Below are positions 1 to 7,965 of a DNA stretch of 18,022 nt, in pieces (the first letter of the stretch is position 1; each line of letters starts with the position of its first letter). The DNA is from JBPBQZ01 sp050955105 (lineage in GTDB: Bacteria > Pseudomonadota > Gammaproteobacteria > Burkholderiales > Burkholderiaceae). A program made the position numbers and the translations under genes. The notes beneath the pieces are model-generated. The model did not search any database. It worked only from the letters and a program-made list of their open reading frames with translations, and was not told the origin of the DNA. The stretch covers positions 1-18,022 of the forward strand of contig JBPBQZ010000100.1 in NCBI GenBank assembly GCA_050955105.1, written 5' to 3'.

Positions 1-1223
1 AGCGCACCGCGCAAGACTGGCTGGTGCTCGCGCAACTGACGCATCACAACGCCACGGCGGTGGGCATCGTGATGGCTTTGCAGTTCGGGCCGCAGATGTT
101 GTTGCTGCCGCTCACCGGCTTTGCCGCCGACCATTTCGATCGGCGCCGCTTGTTGGTGGCAACGCAGGCCAGCATGGCCTGCCTGGCCGCCGGGCTTGGC
201 ATACTCACCGTCACCGGCGTGGTAAGAACCTGGCACGTCTATCTGTTCGCTTTTTTGCTCGGCTGCGTCACCGCATTCGACGCGCCGGCACGCCAGACCT
301 TCGTGGGAGAGCTGGTTGGCGAAGACGAATTGTCGAACGCCGTGGCGTTGAATTCCACATCGTTCAATGCGGCGCGCATGATCGGCCCCGCCGTGGCCGG
401 GCTGCTGATTGCCGCCGTGGGCACCGGCTGGGTGTTCCTGATCAACGCCGCGTCGTTCCTGCCGGTGTTGGGCGTGCTGGCGCTGCTGCGCGTGGCCGAC
501 CTGCATCGTGGCGCGCGGGCGCGCCGCAAGCCTGGCAGCTTCGCGGAGGGTTTTCGCTATGTATGGGGGCGGCCGGATATCCGCGCGATGCTGTGGATGG
601 CGTTTCTGCTTGGCACCTTTGGCCTCAACTTTCCGATTTTCATCTCGACGATGTCGGTCAGCGTATTCCATGCTGGCGCCGATAAATACGGGCTGCTGAG
701 CTCGACCATGGCGATCGGTTCGGTGAGCGGTGCGCTACTGGCGGCGCGCCGCGCGAAGCCGAGGCTTGCGCTGTTGTTGATCGGCGCTGCGACCTTTGGC
801 TTGGGCTGCGCCTTGGCCGCGATCATGCCTACTTACTGGCTGTTCGGTGCGGCGCTGGTGATCGTCGGCGCCTCGGCGCAGACGCTGACGACATCGATCA
901 ACAGCCTGGTACAGATGTCGACGGAGCCTGCCATGCGCGGTCGTGTGGTGGCCATCCTGCTAGCCATCGTATTGGGCGGCACGCCGATCGGCGCACCCAT
1001 CGTCGGCTGGATTGCCGATACCTTGGGCCCGCGCTGGGCCTTGGGCGTGGGCGCCGCGGCGGGCTTTGCGGCGGCGCTGGTGGGCCTGCGATATCTGTGG
1101 CGGTACCACCGGCTGCGGGTGTTCATCGACGCTGGACACCTGCGCTTCAGCATGGAGCAGGCGCTGGACAGCGCCGTCGTAACGCGTCTCGACGCACTGG
1201 CCGAGAAGCCGAAGGCCATGTGA
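1..1223 (+). CDS. MFS exporter, EntS-like (MFS_3 family), 5' truncated by window edge
   Basis: This is an inner-membrane, proton-driven efflux carrier of the MFS_3/enterobactin-exporter (EntS) type. The reading frame is open from base 3 (RTAQDWLVLAQLTHHN), so the true start lies before the window; the GTG at 24 is internal. Family marks are the loop GFAADHFDRRRLL (about 117-155), which corresponds to MFS motif A, and DAPARQTFVGELV (about 279-317), which is typical of this subfamily. Hydrophobic segments continue to about base 1100, followed by a short hydrophilic C-terminal tail ending in TGA at 1221. EntS relatives export siderophores or drugs, but no siderophore gene is visible, so the substrate is unknown. 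It converges on the Bcr/CflA gene across 88 bp. Confidence 0.88.
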   Translation, partial: RTAQDWLVLAQLTHHNATAVGIVMALQFGPQMLLLPLTGFAADHFDRRRLLVATQASMACLAAGLGILTVTGVVRTWHVYLFAFLLGCVTAFDAPARQTFVGELVGEDELSNAVALNSTSFNAARMIGPAVAGLLIAAVGTGWVFLINAASFLPVLGVLALLRVADLHRGARARRKPGSFAEGFRYVWGRPDIRAMLWMAFLLGTFGLNFPIFISTMSVSVFHAGADKYGLLSSTMAIGSVSGALLAARRAKPRLALLLIGAATFGLGCALAAIMPTYWLFGAALVIVGASAQTLTTSINSLVQMSTEPAMRGRVVAILLAIVLGGTPIGAPIVGWIADTLGPRWALGVGAAAGFAAALVGLRYLWRYHRLRVFIDAGHLRFSMEQALDSAVVTRLDALAEKPKAM

Positions 1224-1311
1224 ATACAGTGGACCGGCAAGCCCTTCAGCGTCGAGGCGATACTCGATTGTGTACAGGCGATGTTGGGCCCGCGCTGAAA
1301 CGCACGCGGTA

Positions 1312-2535
1312 TTAAAAATCGCCGCGCGCGCCTGCGCGGTGTGCCGACCAATCCGCCTCGCGGCGCCGCAACGCCAATTGGGTGACCAGGAATGCCGCGA
1401 TGGCGCAGCCGGCGATGCCGATCACCATCGGTTGCGGCGCGCCATCGGCATATAGACCGGCAATCGCCATCACCACCGCGCCCGTCACCATCTGGATCGA
1501 GCCCATCAAGGCCGAGGCGGCGCCCGCCACCGCGCCATGCGATTCCAATGCCAGCACGGCGGTACTGGGCAGCACCAGCCCGAGGAAGCCGTAGCCGATG
1601 AACAGCAGCACGATCATCAAGCCGAGGCTGGTGGCGCCGCAGATCATCAGCACCGCCAGCAGCGTCATGACCGCGGCAAAGCCGGCCACCGCGACGCGGA
1701 TTACCCGCGGTAGCCCGAAGCGCGCGGTGAGCTTGGCGGTGATCTGGCTGCAGCCGAAGAACGAGGCGGCGTTGAGCGCGAAGCAGTAGCTGAATTGCGT
1801 TGGCGACAGCCCGTAATGATTGATCAGCACGAACGACGCACTGGCGATGAAGACGAAAAACGCCGAGATGCCGAACGCGCCGACGAATGACAAACCGGTA
1901 AAGGCCGGGTCCGCCAGCAGGGTGCGATAGGCGCTGAAGGCGTTGCGCCAAGTACTGTGCGCGCGGTGCTCGGGCGGCCGGGTTTCCTTCAACTGGGTCA
2001 GCGTCAGGACGAAGGCGATGACGGCGGCGAGCGTCAGCACCACGAACACGCCGCGCCAGCCGAAGGCGCCAATTACCAGGCTGCCGGTGAGCGGCGCCAG
2101 AATCGGCGAGATGCTGACCACCAGCATCAGCAGCGACATCAGCCGTGTGGCCTCATGCCCGGTATGCAGATCGCGCACGATCGCGCGCGGAATCACCATG
2201 CCGGCGCAGGCGCCAAAGGCCTGCAGCACGCGAAAGCCGATCAACACATGAATGTCGGGCGCCAGCGCGCAGCCGATGCTGCCGAGCACGAAGATCACGA
2301 GACCGCCGTAGATCGGCGTCTTGCGTCCGACGATATCGCTCAAGGGGCCGTAAATGAGTTGGCAAATGCCGAGCGTGACAAAGAAAGCGGTCAGGCTCAT
2401 CTGCACGGCGGCCGGCGACGCATGCAGGGTTCTGCCCATCGACGGCATGGAAGGCAGATACATGTCGATTGCAAATGGCCCGACCGCCGTGATCAGGCCC
2501 AGTACCAATGCGGTGTGAAGAAGACGACGTGTCAT
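1312..2535 (-). CDS. Bcr/CflA-family multidrug efflux MFS transporter
   Basis: The 407-residue product has the usual length for 12-TM DHA1 drug:H+ antiporters. The N-terminus carries the Bcr/CflA signature FAIDMYLPSMP (21-31), and motif A, GPLSDIVGRKTP (63-74), lies between TM2 and TM3. Further matches are FRVLQAFGACAGMVIPRAIVRD (conserved TM4/5 region) and the motif C-like run SPILAPLTGS. Known members expel bicyclomycin, chloramphenicol, sulfonamides or small peptides such as cysteine; the substrate here cannot be told from sequence. The start ATG (complement of 2533-2535) is preceded by a purine-rich stretch, and a non-coding 300-bp gap separates it from the divergent GST gene. The tail after the last TM is short and Arg-rich. 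The family call is firm, the substrate open. Confidence 0.93.
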   Translation of the reverse strand: MTRRLLHTALVLGLITAVGPFAIDMYLPSMPSMGRTLHASPAAVQMSLTAFFVTLGICQLIYGPLSDIVGRKTPIYGGLVIFVLGSIGCALAPDIHVLIGFRVLQAFGACAGMVIPRAIVRDLHTGHEATRLMSLLMLVVSISPILAPLTGSLVIGAFGWRGVFVVLTLAAVIAFVLTLTQLKETRPPEHRAHSTWRNAFSAYRTLLADPAFTGLSFVGAFGISAFFVFIASASFVLINHYGLSPTQFSYCFALNAASFFGCSQITAKLTARFGLPRVIRVAVAGFAAVMTLLAVLMICGATSLGLMIVLLFIGYGFLGLVLPSTAVLALESHGAVAGAASALMGSIQMVTGAVVMAIAGLYADGAPQPMVIGIAGCAIAAFLVTQLALRRREADWSAHRAGARGDF

Positions 2536-2835
2536 AGGGGGAAGTAACTATCTCGAATGGCGAGGGTCGGGCGGGCGTTGATGTGCCCGACCTGGGCGGG
2601 CCGCTGGCTCGATGCGTTGCCGGCGCGGACCGACGGTGGATCGGTACTTGGTCGCGCCGCAGAATGGCGGAATTGTACAGGGCTAGGGGAAACCCGGTAT
2701 CTCAGCGCCGCGCGCCGCCGCCTTGCTCTGGTAGATTCTGGGTGCGCCCGCCGGCGCCAGTCATAACGCCGTGCCGAGGGCGATTGCTGAAGCCGCGCAG
2801 ACGGCGTCCTGATAAAGCGCTTCACGGGAGACCTG
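2536..2835. other. Divergent intergenic region between efflux pump and GST genes
   Basis: This 300-bp gap has no convincing gene. It should hold the promoters of both divergent units, but I see no clear -35/-10 pair. An 8-bp inverted repeat, GGTCGGGC (2565-2572) and GCCCGACC (2585-2592), lies about 30 bp upstream of the efflux-pump start, where it could be an operator or a 5'-UTR hairpin. The GST start is preceded by GGGAGA at about 2827. Confidence 0.4.
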
Positions 2836-3552
2836 ATGATCGAACTCTATTACGCCGCCACGCCGAACGGCTGGAAGGTTTCCATCATGCTCGAAGAGTG
2901 CGGCGTGCCCTATACGCTGCATCCGATCAAGCTGGGCCGCGGCGAGCAGTTCACGCCGGAATTCCTGGCTATCAGCCCTAACAACCGGATTCCGGCGATC
3001 GTCGATACCGCGCCGCCGGGCGGCGGTGCGCCGCTGCCGATTTTCGAGAGCGGCGCGATTCTCTTGCATCTGGCGGAGTTGACGGGGCGTTTCTTGCCGA
3101 CCGAGCCGCGTGCGCGCAGCCTGGTGTATCAGTGGCTGTTCTGGCAGGTGGGCGGCCTCGGCCCGATGCTCGGGCAGCACGGCCACTTCCGTCTGTATGC
3201 GCTAGAAAAAATTCCTTATGCGATCGAGCGTTACGCTGCCGAGACGCGCCGGCTGTATGGCGTGCTGGACGGCCAGCTCGGTCGCACCGGAGCCTTTATC
3301 GCCGGCGACTACTCGATCGCCGACATGGCCTGCTTTCCGTGGATCATGACGCACAAGGCGCAGGGCCTTACGCTCGATGACTTTCCGCACATCAAGCGCT
3401 GGTTCGCCACCGTGCGAGCGCGTCCGCAAGTGCAGGCGGGGCTGGCCGTGGGCGAGGGCGTGCATCCGACCGGCCCGAAAGACGACGAAGCGCGCCGCCA
3501 TTTATTCGGCCAGGCCGGCAAGCAGCCGGCCACCTCCCAGGATCAACCGTGA
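2836..3552 (+). CDS. Glutathione S-transferase family protein, YfcG/Ure2p-like
   Basis: The 238-residue cytosolic protein has a thioredoxin-fold N-terminal domain (about 1-88) and an all-helical C-terminal domain (about 95-210). The N-terminus reads YYAATPNGWKVSIMLEE (5-21), with the Thr/Asn region that replaces the catalytic Tyr/Ser of classical GSTs in the YfcG/YghU (Nu) class. The cis-Pro loop is NNRIPAI (49-55, Pro53) and the glutathione-binding pair is ES (71-72). The run WQVGGLGPMLGQHGHF (103-118) is a hallmark of YfcG/Ure2p relatives, which use glutathione for disulfide-bond reductase or peroxidase activity. GGGAGA precedes the ATG. The stop codon overlaps the next gene's ATG (TGATG), so the two enzymes are probably translated together on glutathione-linked chemistry. 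The C-terminal tail after about 212 is hydrophilic. Confidence 0.92.
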   Translation: MIELYYAATPNGWKVSIMLEECGVPYTLHPIKLGRGEQFTPEFLAISPNNRIPAIVDTAPPGGGAPLPIFESGAILLHLAELTGRFLPTEPRARSLVYQWLFWQVGGLGPMLGQHGHFRLYALEKIPYAIERYAAETRRLYGVLDGQLGRTGAFIAGDYSIADMACFPWIMTHKAQGLTLDDFPHIKRWFATVRARPQVQAGLAVGEGVHPTGPKDDEARRHLFGQAGKQPATSQDQP

Positions 3553-4181
3553 TGAAAATCGATTTCTTCTTTGATTGCTCGAGTCCGTGGACCTACCTGG
3601 CTTTCGAAAGGATCCAGCCGCTGGCCGCTGAATTCGCTGCGGAGATCGTGTGGCGGCCGATTCTGGTCGGCGGTATTTTCAACGCGGTGAATCCGGGCGT
3701 GGAGTTCAACAAGAACAAAGACACCAAGCCGCCGCGCAAACGCGCTTACGCGACCAAGGATCTGGCGGATTGGGCGCGCGTGACCGGCATCGAAATCAAC
3801 TTCCCGCCAACCGGCCATCCGGTGAATAGCGTGAAGGTGATGCGCGCGGCGCTGGTGCTCGCGCCGGAGGGCAAGCTGATTGCGTGGGCGCGTGCGGCAT
3901 TCCAGGCTTATTTCGGCGCCGACCGCGACTTGTCGTCGGACGCGGTGATTACCGATTTATGCAAGATCGTCGACGTCGATCCGCGCTGGCTGTTCGAGCG
4001 CATCGGCACCCAGGAAGTGAAGGATGCGCTGCGCGCGAACGTCGATGAGGCGATTGCACGAGGCGCCTTCGGCTCGCCTACCCTGTATCTCGATCACGAC
4101 GATATGTATTTCGGCGTCGACCGCCTGCAACTGCTGCGCTATGCGATGGAACGCAAGCGCGACGCCGAGGTGAACCGCTAG
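3552..4181 (+). CDS. 2-hydroxychromene-2-carboxylate isomerase-like protein (DsbA-fold, kappa-GST family)
   Basis: The 209-residue protein is of the DsbA-fold HCCA isomerase family, which uses glutathione to interconvert 2-hydroxychromene-2-carboxylate and trans-o-hydroxybenzylidenepyruvate in naphthalene-type degradation (NahD). The opening FFFDCSSPWTYLAF (5-18) aligns with the family motif in which a Ser activates glutathione (Ser10 or Ser11). Other matches are PILVGGIFNAV (36-46) and the cis-Pro loop FGSPTLYLD (173-181, Pro176). I chose ATG 3552 because it overlaps the GST stop (TGATG); a GTG at 3549 is an alternative. No ring-hydroxylating dioxygenase or other naphthalene-pathway gene is near. 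The true role may therefore be a general glutathione-dependent isomerase or reductase working with the GST. Confidence 0.9.
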   Translation: MKIDFFFDCSSPWTYLAFERIQPLAAEFAAEIVWRPILVGGIFNAVNPGVEFNKNKDTKPPRKRAYATKDLADWARVTGIEINFPPTGHPVNSVKVMRAALVLAPEGKLIAWARAAFQAYFGADRDLSSDAVITDLCKIVDVDPRWLFERIGTQEVKDALRANVDEAIARGAFGSPTLYLDHDDMYFGVDRLQLLRYAMERKRDAEVNR

Positions 4182-4225
4182 CACGGACCGGCCGGCGCGC
4201 GGCCACCGGCATGCGGTGCTAGGTG

Positions 4226-5140
4226 CTAGGCCGGCCGCGAGCCCGTGTTGTCGAGACGCCGCTTGGCCTCCGCCACCACGTCTGCCGGCAGCGGTCCTTT
4301 GCGTGCGGCGGCGACGTTGTCGCGCAGATGCTCGAGGCTCTTGGTGCCGACGATGGCGGTGTCGAGCGCCGGCTGCGCCAACGCGAAACGCAGCATGAAT
4401 TCCATGCGGCTCATGCCATCGAGCAATTCATCGAGTTTGGCCTGTTCCCAGCGGCCGCTCATTTCATCGCCCGTCAGCATGTAATAGCGTTTGTTCCAGT
4501 CGATCGGCGCGCCGCGCGCCACGCCGCCGCGCAAAATGATGCCGGCGCCCGCCGCCGATGCTTTCGCAATAATCGCTTCGTGTTCGCGTTGCAGCGCCGA
4601 GTAGGGGATCTGGAACACGTCGAACACGCCGGATTCGATCTGCTGTACCAGGTTCGGCAAGATGCCGGAGATGCCGATGAAGCGCACTTTGCCCTCCTGC
4701 TTCATCTTCAGCAGTTCGCTGAGCGCGCCTTCGCTTTCCCATTCGGCCGGCGTAATACTGCCGTGGAACTGCGCGACGTCGACATAGTCGGTGCGCATCT
4801 GCCGCAGACTGTGCTCGATCCCGGCGCGGATATTGGCGGCGTTGTAGACGTGATGGCTGCCCATGCCTTCGCCGGGCGGGCAGCCGCATTTGGTGGCCAA
4901 CAGGAACTCGCTGCGTCGCTGCGCCAGGGCGAGTCCGATGCGGCGTTCGCTGCTGCCGTAACAACCGGCGGTATCGATGAAATTGACGCCTTGGTCGAGC
5001 ACCTCGTTCAGCACCCGCACTGCATCGTCATCGGTGATCTCGGAGGCTACAGGCGGCCCGCCCAGATCCATGGCGCCGAAGCCGAGCACCGTGACGGACA
5101 GGCCGGTGCGGCCCAGCGGGCGTTGCGATAGTTCGCTCAT
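4226..5140 (-). CDS. Aldo/keto reductase
   Basis: The 304-residue protein is of the aldo/keto reductase superfamily, a cytosolic TIM barrel that reduces aldehydes or ketones with NADPH. It opens with RPLGRTGLSVTVLGFGAMDLGG (7-28), the typical first strand. The catalytic tetrad is visible: Asp56 and Tyr61 in FIDTAGCYGSSE, Lys84 in LATKCG and His126 in AQFHGS. The late segment AIVGTKSLEHLRDNVAA (about 272-288) matches the cofactor-binding C-terminal motif. The frame stays open upstream, but the ATG at 5140 is the natural start: it has GGAG about 6 bases ahead and the family N-terminus begins there. It lies 28 bp behind the acyl-CoA ligase on the same strand, so the two are likely cotranscribed. 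The substrate is unknown. Confidence 0.92.
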   Translation of the reverse strand: MSELSQRPLGRTGLSVTVLGFGAMDLGGPPVASEITDDDAVRVLNEVLDQGVNFIDTAGCYGSSERRIGLALAQRRSEFLLATKCGCPPGEGMGSHHVYNAANIRAGIEHSLRQMRTDYVDVAQFHGSITPAEWESEGALSELLKMKQEGKVRFIGISGILPNLVQQIESGVFDVFQIPYSALQREHEAIIAKASAAGAGIILRGGVARGAPIDWNKRYYMLTGDEMSGRWEQAKLDELLDGMSRMEFMLRFALAQPALDTAIVGTKSLEHLRDNVAAARKGPLPADVVAEAKRRLDNTGSRPA

Positions 5141-5168
5141 CGTGTGCTCCGTGCGGGGGAGGAACCTC

Positions 5169-6872
5169 TCATGCGGCGCCTCCGTGTGAAGGGAGCGACG
5201 TTTCGCCGAAGCGGCGTCGCAGTTCCAGCTTCTGGATTTTGCCGGTCGCGGTGTGCGGTATCGCGTCGACGAAAACGACGTCGTCGGGCTTCCACCAACG
5301 CGCGATCTTGTCGTCGAAATGCGCAAGGATCGCATCGCGCTGCACAGCCGTGGCCGCAGTGCCGGGTTTCAGTACCACCACCAGCAATGGACGTTCTCCC
5401 CAGCGTGGATGCGCGCAGGCAATACAGGCGGCCTCGGCCACCAGCGGATGCGCCATCGCAATATTTTCGACGGTGATCGAGCTGATCCATTCGCCGCCCG
5501 ATTTGATCACGTCCTTGCTGCGATCGGTGATCTGCATGAAGCCGTCGGCATCGATGGTGGCGATGTCGCCGGTCGCGAACCAGCCGTCGTCGAGTGCCGA
5601 TTGTGTGTCGCCGAAATAACGTTCGGCGACCCAGGGGCCGCGCACTTGCAAGTTGCCGAAGGTGACGCCGTCCCAAGGCAGTTCGCGCAGCGTGGCGCCG
5701 TTGGCATTGGCGGGCCCATCGCCATCGCCATCAGCATCGCCTTCGCCGGCACCGTCTGCGACGATGCGCATATCGATACCGAAGATTACCCGGCCCTGCT
5801 TCTCGCGCAAGCGCAACTGTTCATCGAGCGGCCGCTGCGCATGCTTGGCCGACAACTTCGCGAGCGTGCCGAGCGGCGACAATTCGGTCATGCCCCACGC
5901 GTGAATCGCCTCCACACCGTATTGCTCTTCGAAGGCGCGCAGCATTGCCGGCGGACACGCCGAGCCGCCGATAATGGTACGACGCAGCGTGGAGAATCGC
6001 AGTCCATGTTCGCCCAGATAGTTGAGTAGTCCGAGCCACACCGTCGGGACGCCGGCGCTGAAGGTCACGCCTTCATTTTCCATCAGTTCGTATAGCGACT
6101 TACCGTCCAGGTCCTTGCCGGGGAATACCAGCTTGGCACCTGTCATCGGCGCCGCATAGGGCAGGCCCCAGGCGTTGACGTGGAACATCGGCACCACCGG
6201 CAGCACCGCATCGCGCGACGACAGGTTCATGGCATCGGGCAGCGCCGCGGCATAGGCGTGCAGCACAGTCGAGCGGTGGCTATACAGCACGCCGCGCGGA
6301 TGACCGGTGGTGCCCGAGGTGTAGCAGAGGCTGCACGCTGTGTTCTCGTCGAGTTCCGGCCAGTCGAAGTGCGGACTTTGCGCCGCCAGCAGCGTTTCGT
6401 AGCAATGCAGCCGCAGCGATGAGGTGGGCATGCGGTCGGCGTCGGTTAGCGCGATCCAGCCTTCGACGCCTGGGCATTGCGCGGCGATCTGCGCGACCAG
6501 TGGCAAGAACGTGACATCGAAGGCTACGAAGCGATCGCCGGCTTCCTGGATGATGAAGGCGACCTGCTCGGCGAACAGCCGCGGATTGATCGTGTGACAG
6601 ACGGCGCCGGCCCCGGACGTGCCGTAATACAGTTCGAGGTGCCGGTAGCCGTTCCAGGCCAGCGTGCCGACGCGTTCGCCCGGCCTCACGCCCAGGCGTG
6701 TCAGTGCGTTAGCCCACTGTTTGGCGCGCGCTTCGCAATCACGGTAGGTATAACGGTGGATGTCGCCTTCGGTACGGCGCGAGACGATCTCCTGTTCGCC
6801 GAAGTGCCGCGCGGCATGCCGCATCACGGACGACACGAGCAACGGTACTTGCATCATCTGGCCAGCGAGCAT
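5169..6872 (-). CDS. Fatty-acyl-CoA synthetase (AMP-forming, ANL superfamily)
   Basis: The 567-residue enzyme activates a fatty or related carboxylic acid to its acyl-CoA through an acyl-adenylate, using ATP and CoA. The ANL motifs are complete: P-loop YTSGTTGHPRGV (184-195), the A5 motif WGMTELSP (326-333), TGD with Asp435, the hinge region DRSKDVIKSGGEWIS (450-464) and the catalytic Lys545 in TATGKIQK. The start at 6872 (MLAGQMMQ) matches the usual N-terminus of medium/long-chain ligases and has AGGA at good spacing; a longer in-frame extension to 7016 lacks family similarity. Residues about 373-394 are a Gly/Asp/Ala/Asn low-complexity insert encoded by GCCATC-type hexamer repeats, just before the conserved RELPWDG. 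It starts the minus-strand pair with the aldo/keto reductase and diverges from the alpha/beta hydrolase. Confidence 0.94.
   Translation of the reverse strand: MLAGQMMQVPLLVSSVMRHAARHFGEQEIVSRRTEGDIHRYTYRDCEARAKQWANALTRLGVRPGERVGTLAWNGYRHLELYYGTSGAGAVCHTINPRLFAEQVAFIIQEAGDRFVAFDVTFLPLVAQIAAQCPGVEGWIALTDADRMPTSSLRLHCYETLLAAQSPHFDWPELDENTACSLCYTSGTTGHPRGVLYSHRSTVLHAYAAALPDAMNLSSRDAVLPVVPMFHVNAWGLPYAAPMTGAKLVFPGKDLDGKSLYELMENEGVTFSAGVPTVWLGLLNYLGEHGLRFSTLRRTIIGGSACPPAMLRAFEEQYGVEAIHAWGMTELSPLGTLAKLSAKHAQRPLDEQLRLREKQGRVIFGIDMRIVADGAGEGDADGDGDGPANANGATLRELPWDGVTFGNLQVRGPWVAERYFGDTQSALDDGWFATGDIATIDADGFMQITDRSKDVIKSGGEWISSITVENIAMAHPLVAEAACIACAHPRWGERPLLVVVLKPGTAATAVQRDAILAHFDDKIARWWKPDDVVFVDAIPHTATGKIQKLELRRRFGETSLPSHGGAA
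5691..5756 (-). repeat. Hexanucleotide-type simple repeat inside the acyl-CoA synthetase gene
   Basis: On the plus strand, bases about 5717-5735 read as GCCATC units, followed by diverged copies (AGCATC, GCCTTC). On the coding strand they give an Asp-Gly/Ala-Gly run and then Ala-Asn repeats. The block sits in a surface loop shortly before the enzyme's interdomain hinge, where related ligases have only a few residues. This is consistent with slipped-strand expansion. Confidence 0.6.
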
Positions 6873-6998
6873 GAGCGTCCTGCGATGGGGAATGAGGAAG
6901 CTTGTTATAGCGTGCACCTTCGATATCGCGCAATCCGGCAATACGGCAATACGACTAGTGGTAACGTGCTTCGATATCTCGGAATAAAGGACATGCCC

Positions 6999-7943
6999 AT
7001 GCAGGCGAGCCCGCAATCAGAAGGGCAAGCTCAGGCGCCGCACCAGACCTCGTCACCCGCCGTCCTGCACATCGACGCGGGCGTACTCAGCGTGGCCTAT
7101 CGGGACCTTGGGCCGCAGTCCGGACCGGCGGTGGTGCTGCTTCATGGTTTTCCCTATGACGTGCATGCGTACGACGAGGTTGCGCCACGTCTGGCCGCCG
7201 CCGGCATGCGTGTCATCGTGCCTTACCTCCGCGGTTATGGACCCACGCGCTTTATTTCGCCCGCCACGCCGCGCTCGGGACAGCAGGCGGCGCTGGGGCA
7301 TGATCTGTTGGCGTTGCTGGACGCTTTAGGCCTCGAGCGAGCGACCCTTGCAGGTTATGACTGGGGAGGCCGTGCGGCTTGCATCGTTGCGGCGTTATGG
7401 CGCGCGCGCGCGCAGGGCCTGGTGAGTGTGAACGGCTACAACGTGCAGGATCTTGCGACGGCAGCCGAGCCCAAGCCGCCAGCTGCCGAATACCGCTATT
7501 GGTATCAATATTATTTGCACGGCGAGCGCGGTCGCGCGGGACTGGAAAAGAATCGTCGCGAGTTTTGCGAATTGTTGTGGCGCCTGTGGTCACCGAATTG
7601 GGAATTCGATGCTGCTACCTACCAACGCAGCGCGGCGTCGTTCGATAATCCTGACTTCGTCGAAGTGGTGGTGCATTCGTATCGGCATCGCTTCGGGCTG
7701 GTGCCTGGCGATCCGGCGTTGGCGGCAATCGAGCAGCAACTGGCCGCGCAACCGCGCATCGGCGTGCCGACCATCGTGCTCGATGGCGCCGGCGACGGCG
7801 TGTCCGCGCATGGTGCGGTAGGACACGAACGCCATTTCAGCGGTGCTTATGAACGCCGCGTCATACCGGTCGTCGGGCACAACCTGCCGCAGGAAGCGCC
7901 CGAAGCATTCGCCGACGCGGTGCTGGCATTGCGCGGCGCATGA
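6999..7943 (+). CDS. Alpha/beta hydrolase, epoxide-hydrolase/haloalkane-dehalogenase-like
   Basis: The 314-residue alpha/beta-hydrolase-fold enzyme has an Asp nucleophile: GYDWGG (119-124, Asp121) replaces the GxSxG of esterases, which places it with epoxide hydrolases and haloalkane dehalogenases. The oxyanion motif HGFP (49-52) is the HGxP of epoxide hydrolases. The likely acid is Asp266 in GAGDGV and the base is His294 in VVGHNLPQEAP. The cap region holds YRYWYQYYLHGERGRAG (165-181), whose tyrosines could activate an epoxide, though this subgroup has little characterised activity. I chose ATG 6999, 7 bases after AAAGGA; ATG 6993 is nearly as good. It diverges from the acyl-CoA ligase and converges on the MDR gene. 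Its stop codon lies in the loop of a hairpin. Confidence 0.88.
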   Translation: MQASPQSEGQAQAPHQTSSPAVLHIDAGVLSVAYRDLGPQSGPAVVLLHGFPYDVHAYDEVAPRLAAAGMRVIVPYLRGYGPTRFISPATPRSGQQAALGHDLLALLDALGLERATLAGYDWGGRAACIVAALWRARAQGLVSVNGYNVQDLATAAEPKPPAAEYRYWYQYYLHGERGRAGLEKNRREFCELLWRLWSPNWEFDAATYQRSAASFDNPDFVEVVVHSYRHRFGLVPGDPALAAIEQQLAAQPRIGVPTIVLDGAGDGVSAHGAVGHERHFSGAYERRVIPVVGHNLPQEAPEAFADAVLALRGA

Positions 7944-7957
7944 GTGCGCCGCGCAAT
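7928..7957. terminator. Perfect 13-bp hairpin at a convergent gene junction (likely bidirectional terminator)
   Basis: ATTGCGCGGCGCA (7928-7940) pairs perfectly with TGCGCCGCGCAAT (7945-7957) around a 4-base loop, TGAG. The loop contains the hydrolase stop codon (TGA 7941-7943), so the left arm is coding. The facing MDR gene ends at 7966. No U-tract follows on either strand, so it may act as an RNA 3'-end stabiliser or a factor-aided terminator rather than a classic intrinsic terminator. Confidence 0.5.
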
Positions 7958-7965
7958 CAGCGGGC

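Noticed and set aside
833..1951. 372-codon minus-strand open frame spanning the MFS exporter and efflux pump genes
   Set aside because: It overlaps two well-supported transporter genes in other frames and its product is an Arg-rich composition artefact.
4215..4230. Short direct repeat GTGCTAG GTGCTAG between the HCCA isomerase and aldo/keto reductase genes
   Set aside because: Only two 7-base copies; too short to call an element. An 8-bp GGCC-rich inverted repeat nearby (4189-4196 / 4230-4237) has a 33-base loop and is too loose for a terminator call.
4223..5131. 302-codon open frame on the plus strand opposite the aldo/keto reductase
   Set aside because: It mirrors a gene with a complete catalytic tetrad, is rich in His, Arg and Ala as antisense frames in GC-rich DNA are, and shows no family motif.
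5141..5335. Upstream in-frame extension of the aldo/keto reductase
   Set aside because: The extension overlaps the acyl-CoA ligase and has no family similarity; ATG 5140 has a good ribosome site.
6477..6992. Upstream in-frame extension of the alpha/beta hydrolase
   Set aside because: It runs antisense through the acyl-CoA ligase; hydrolase similarity begins only after 7060.
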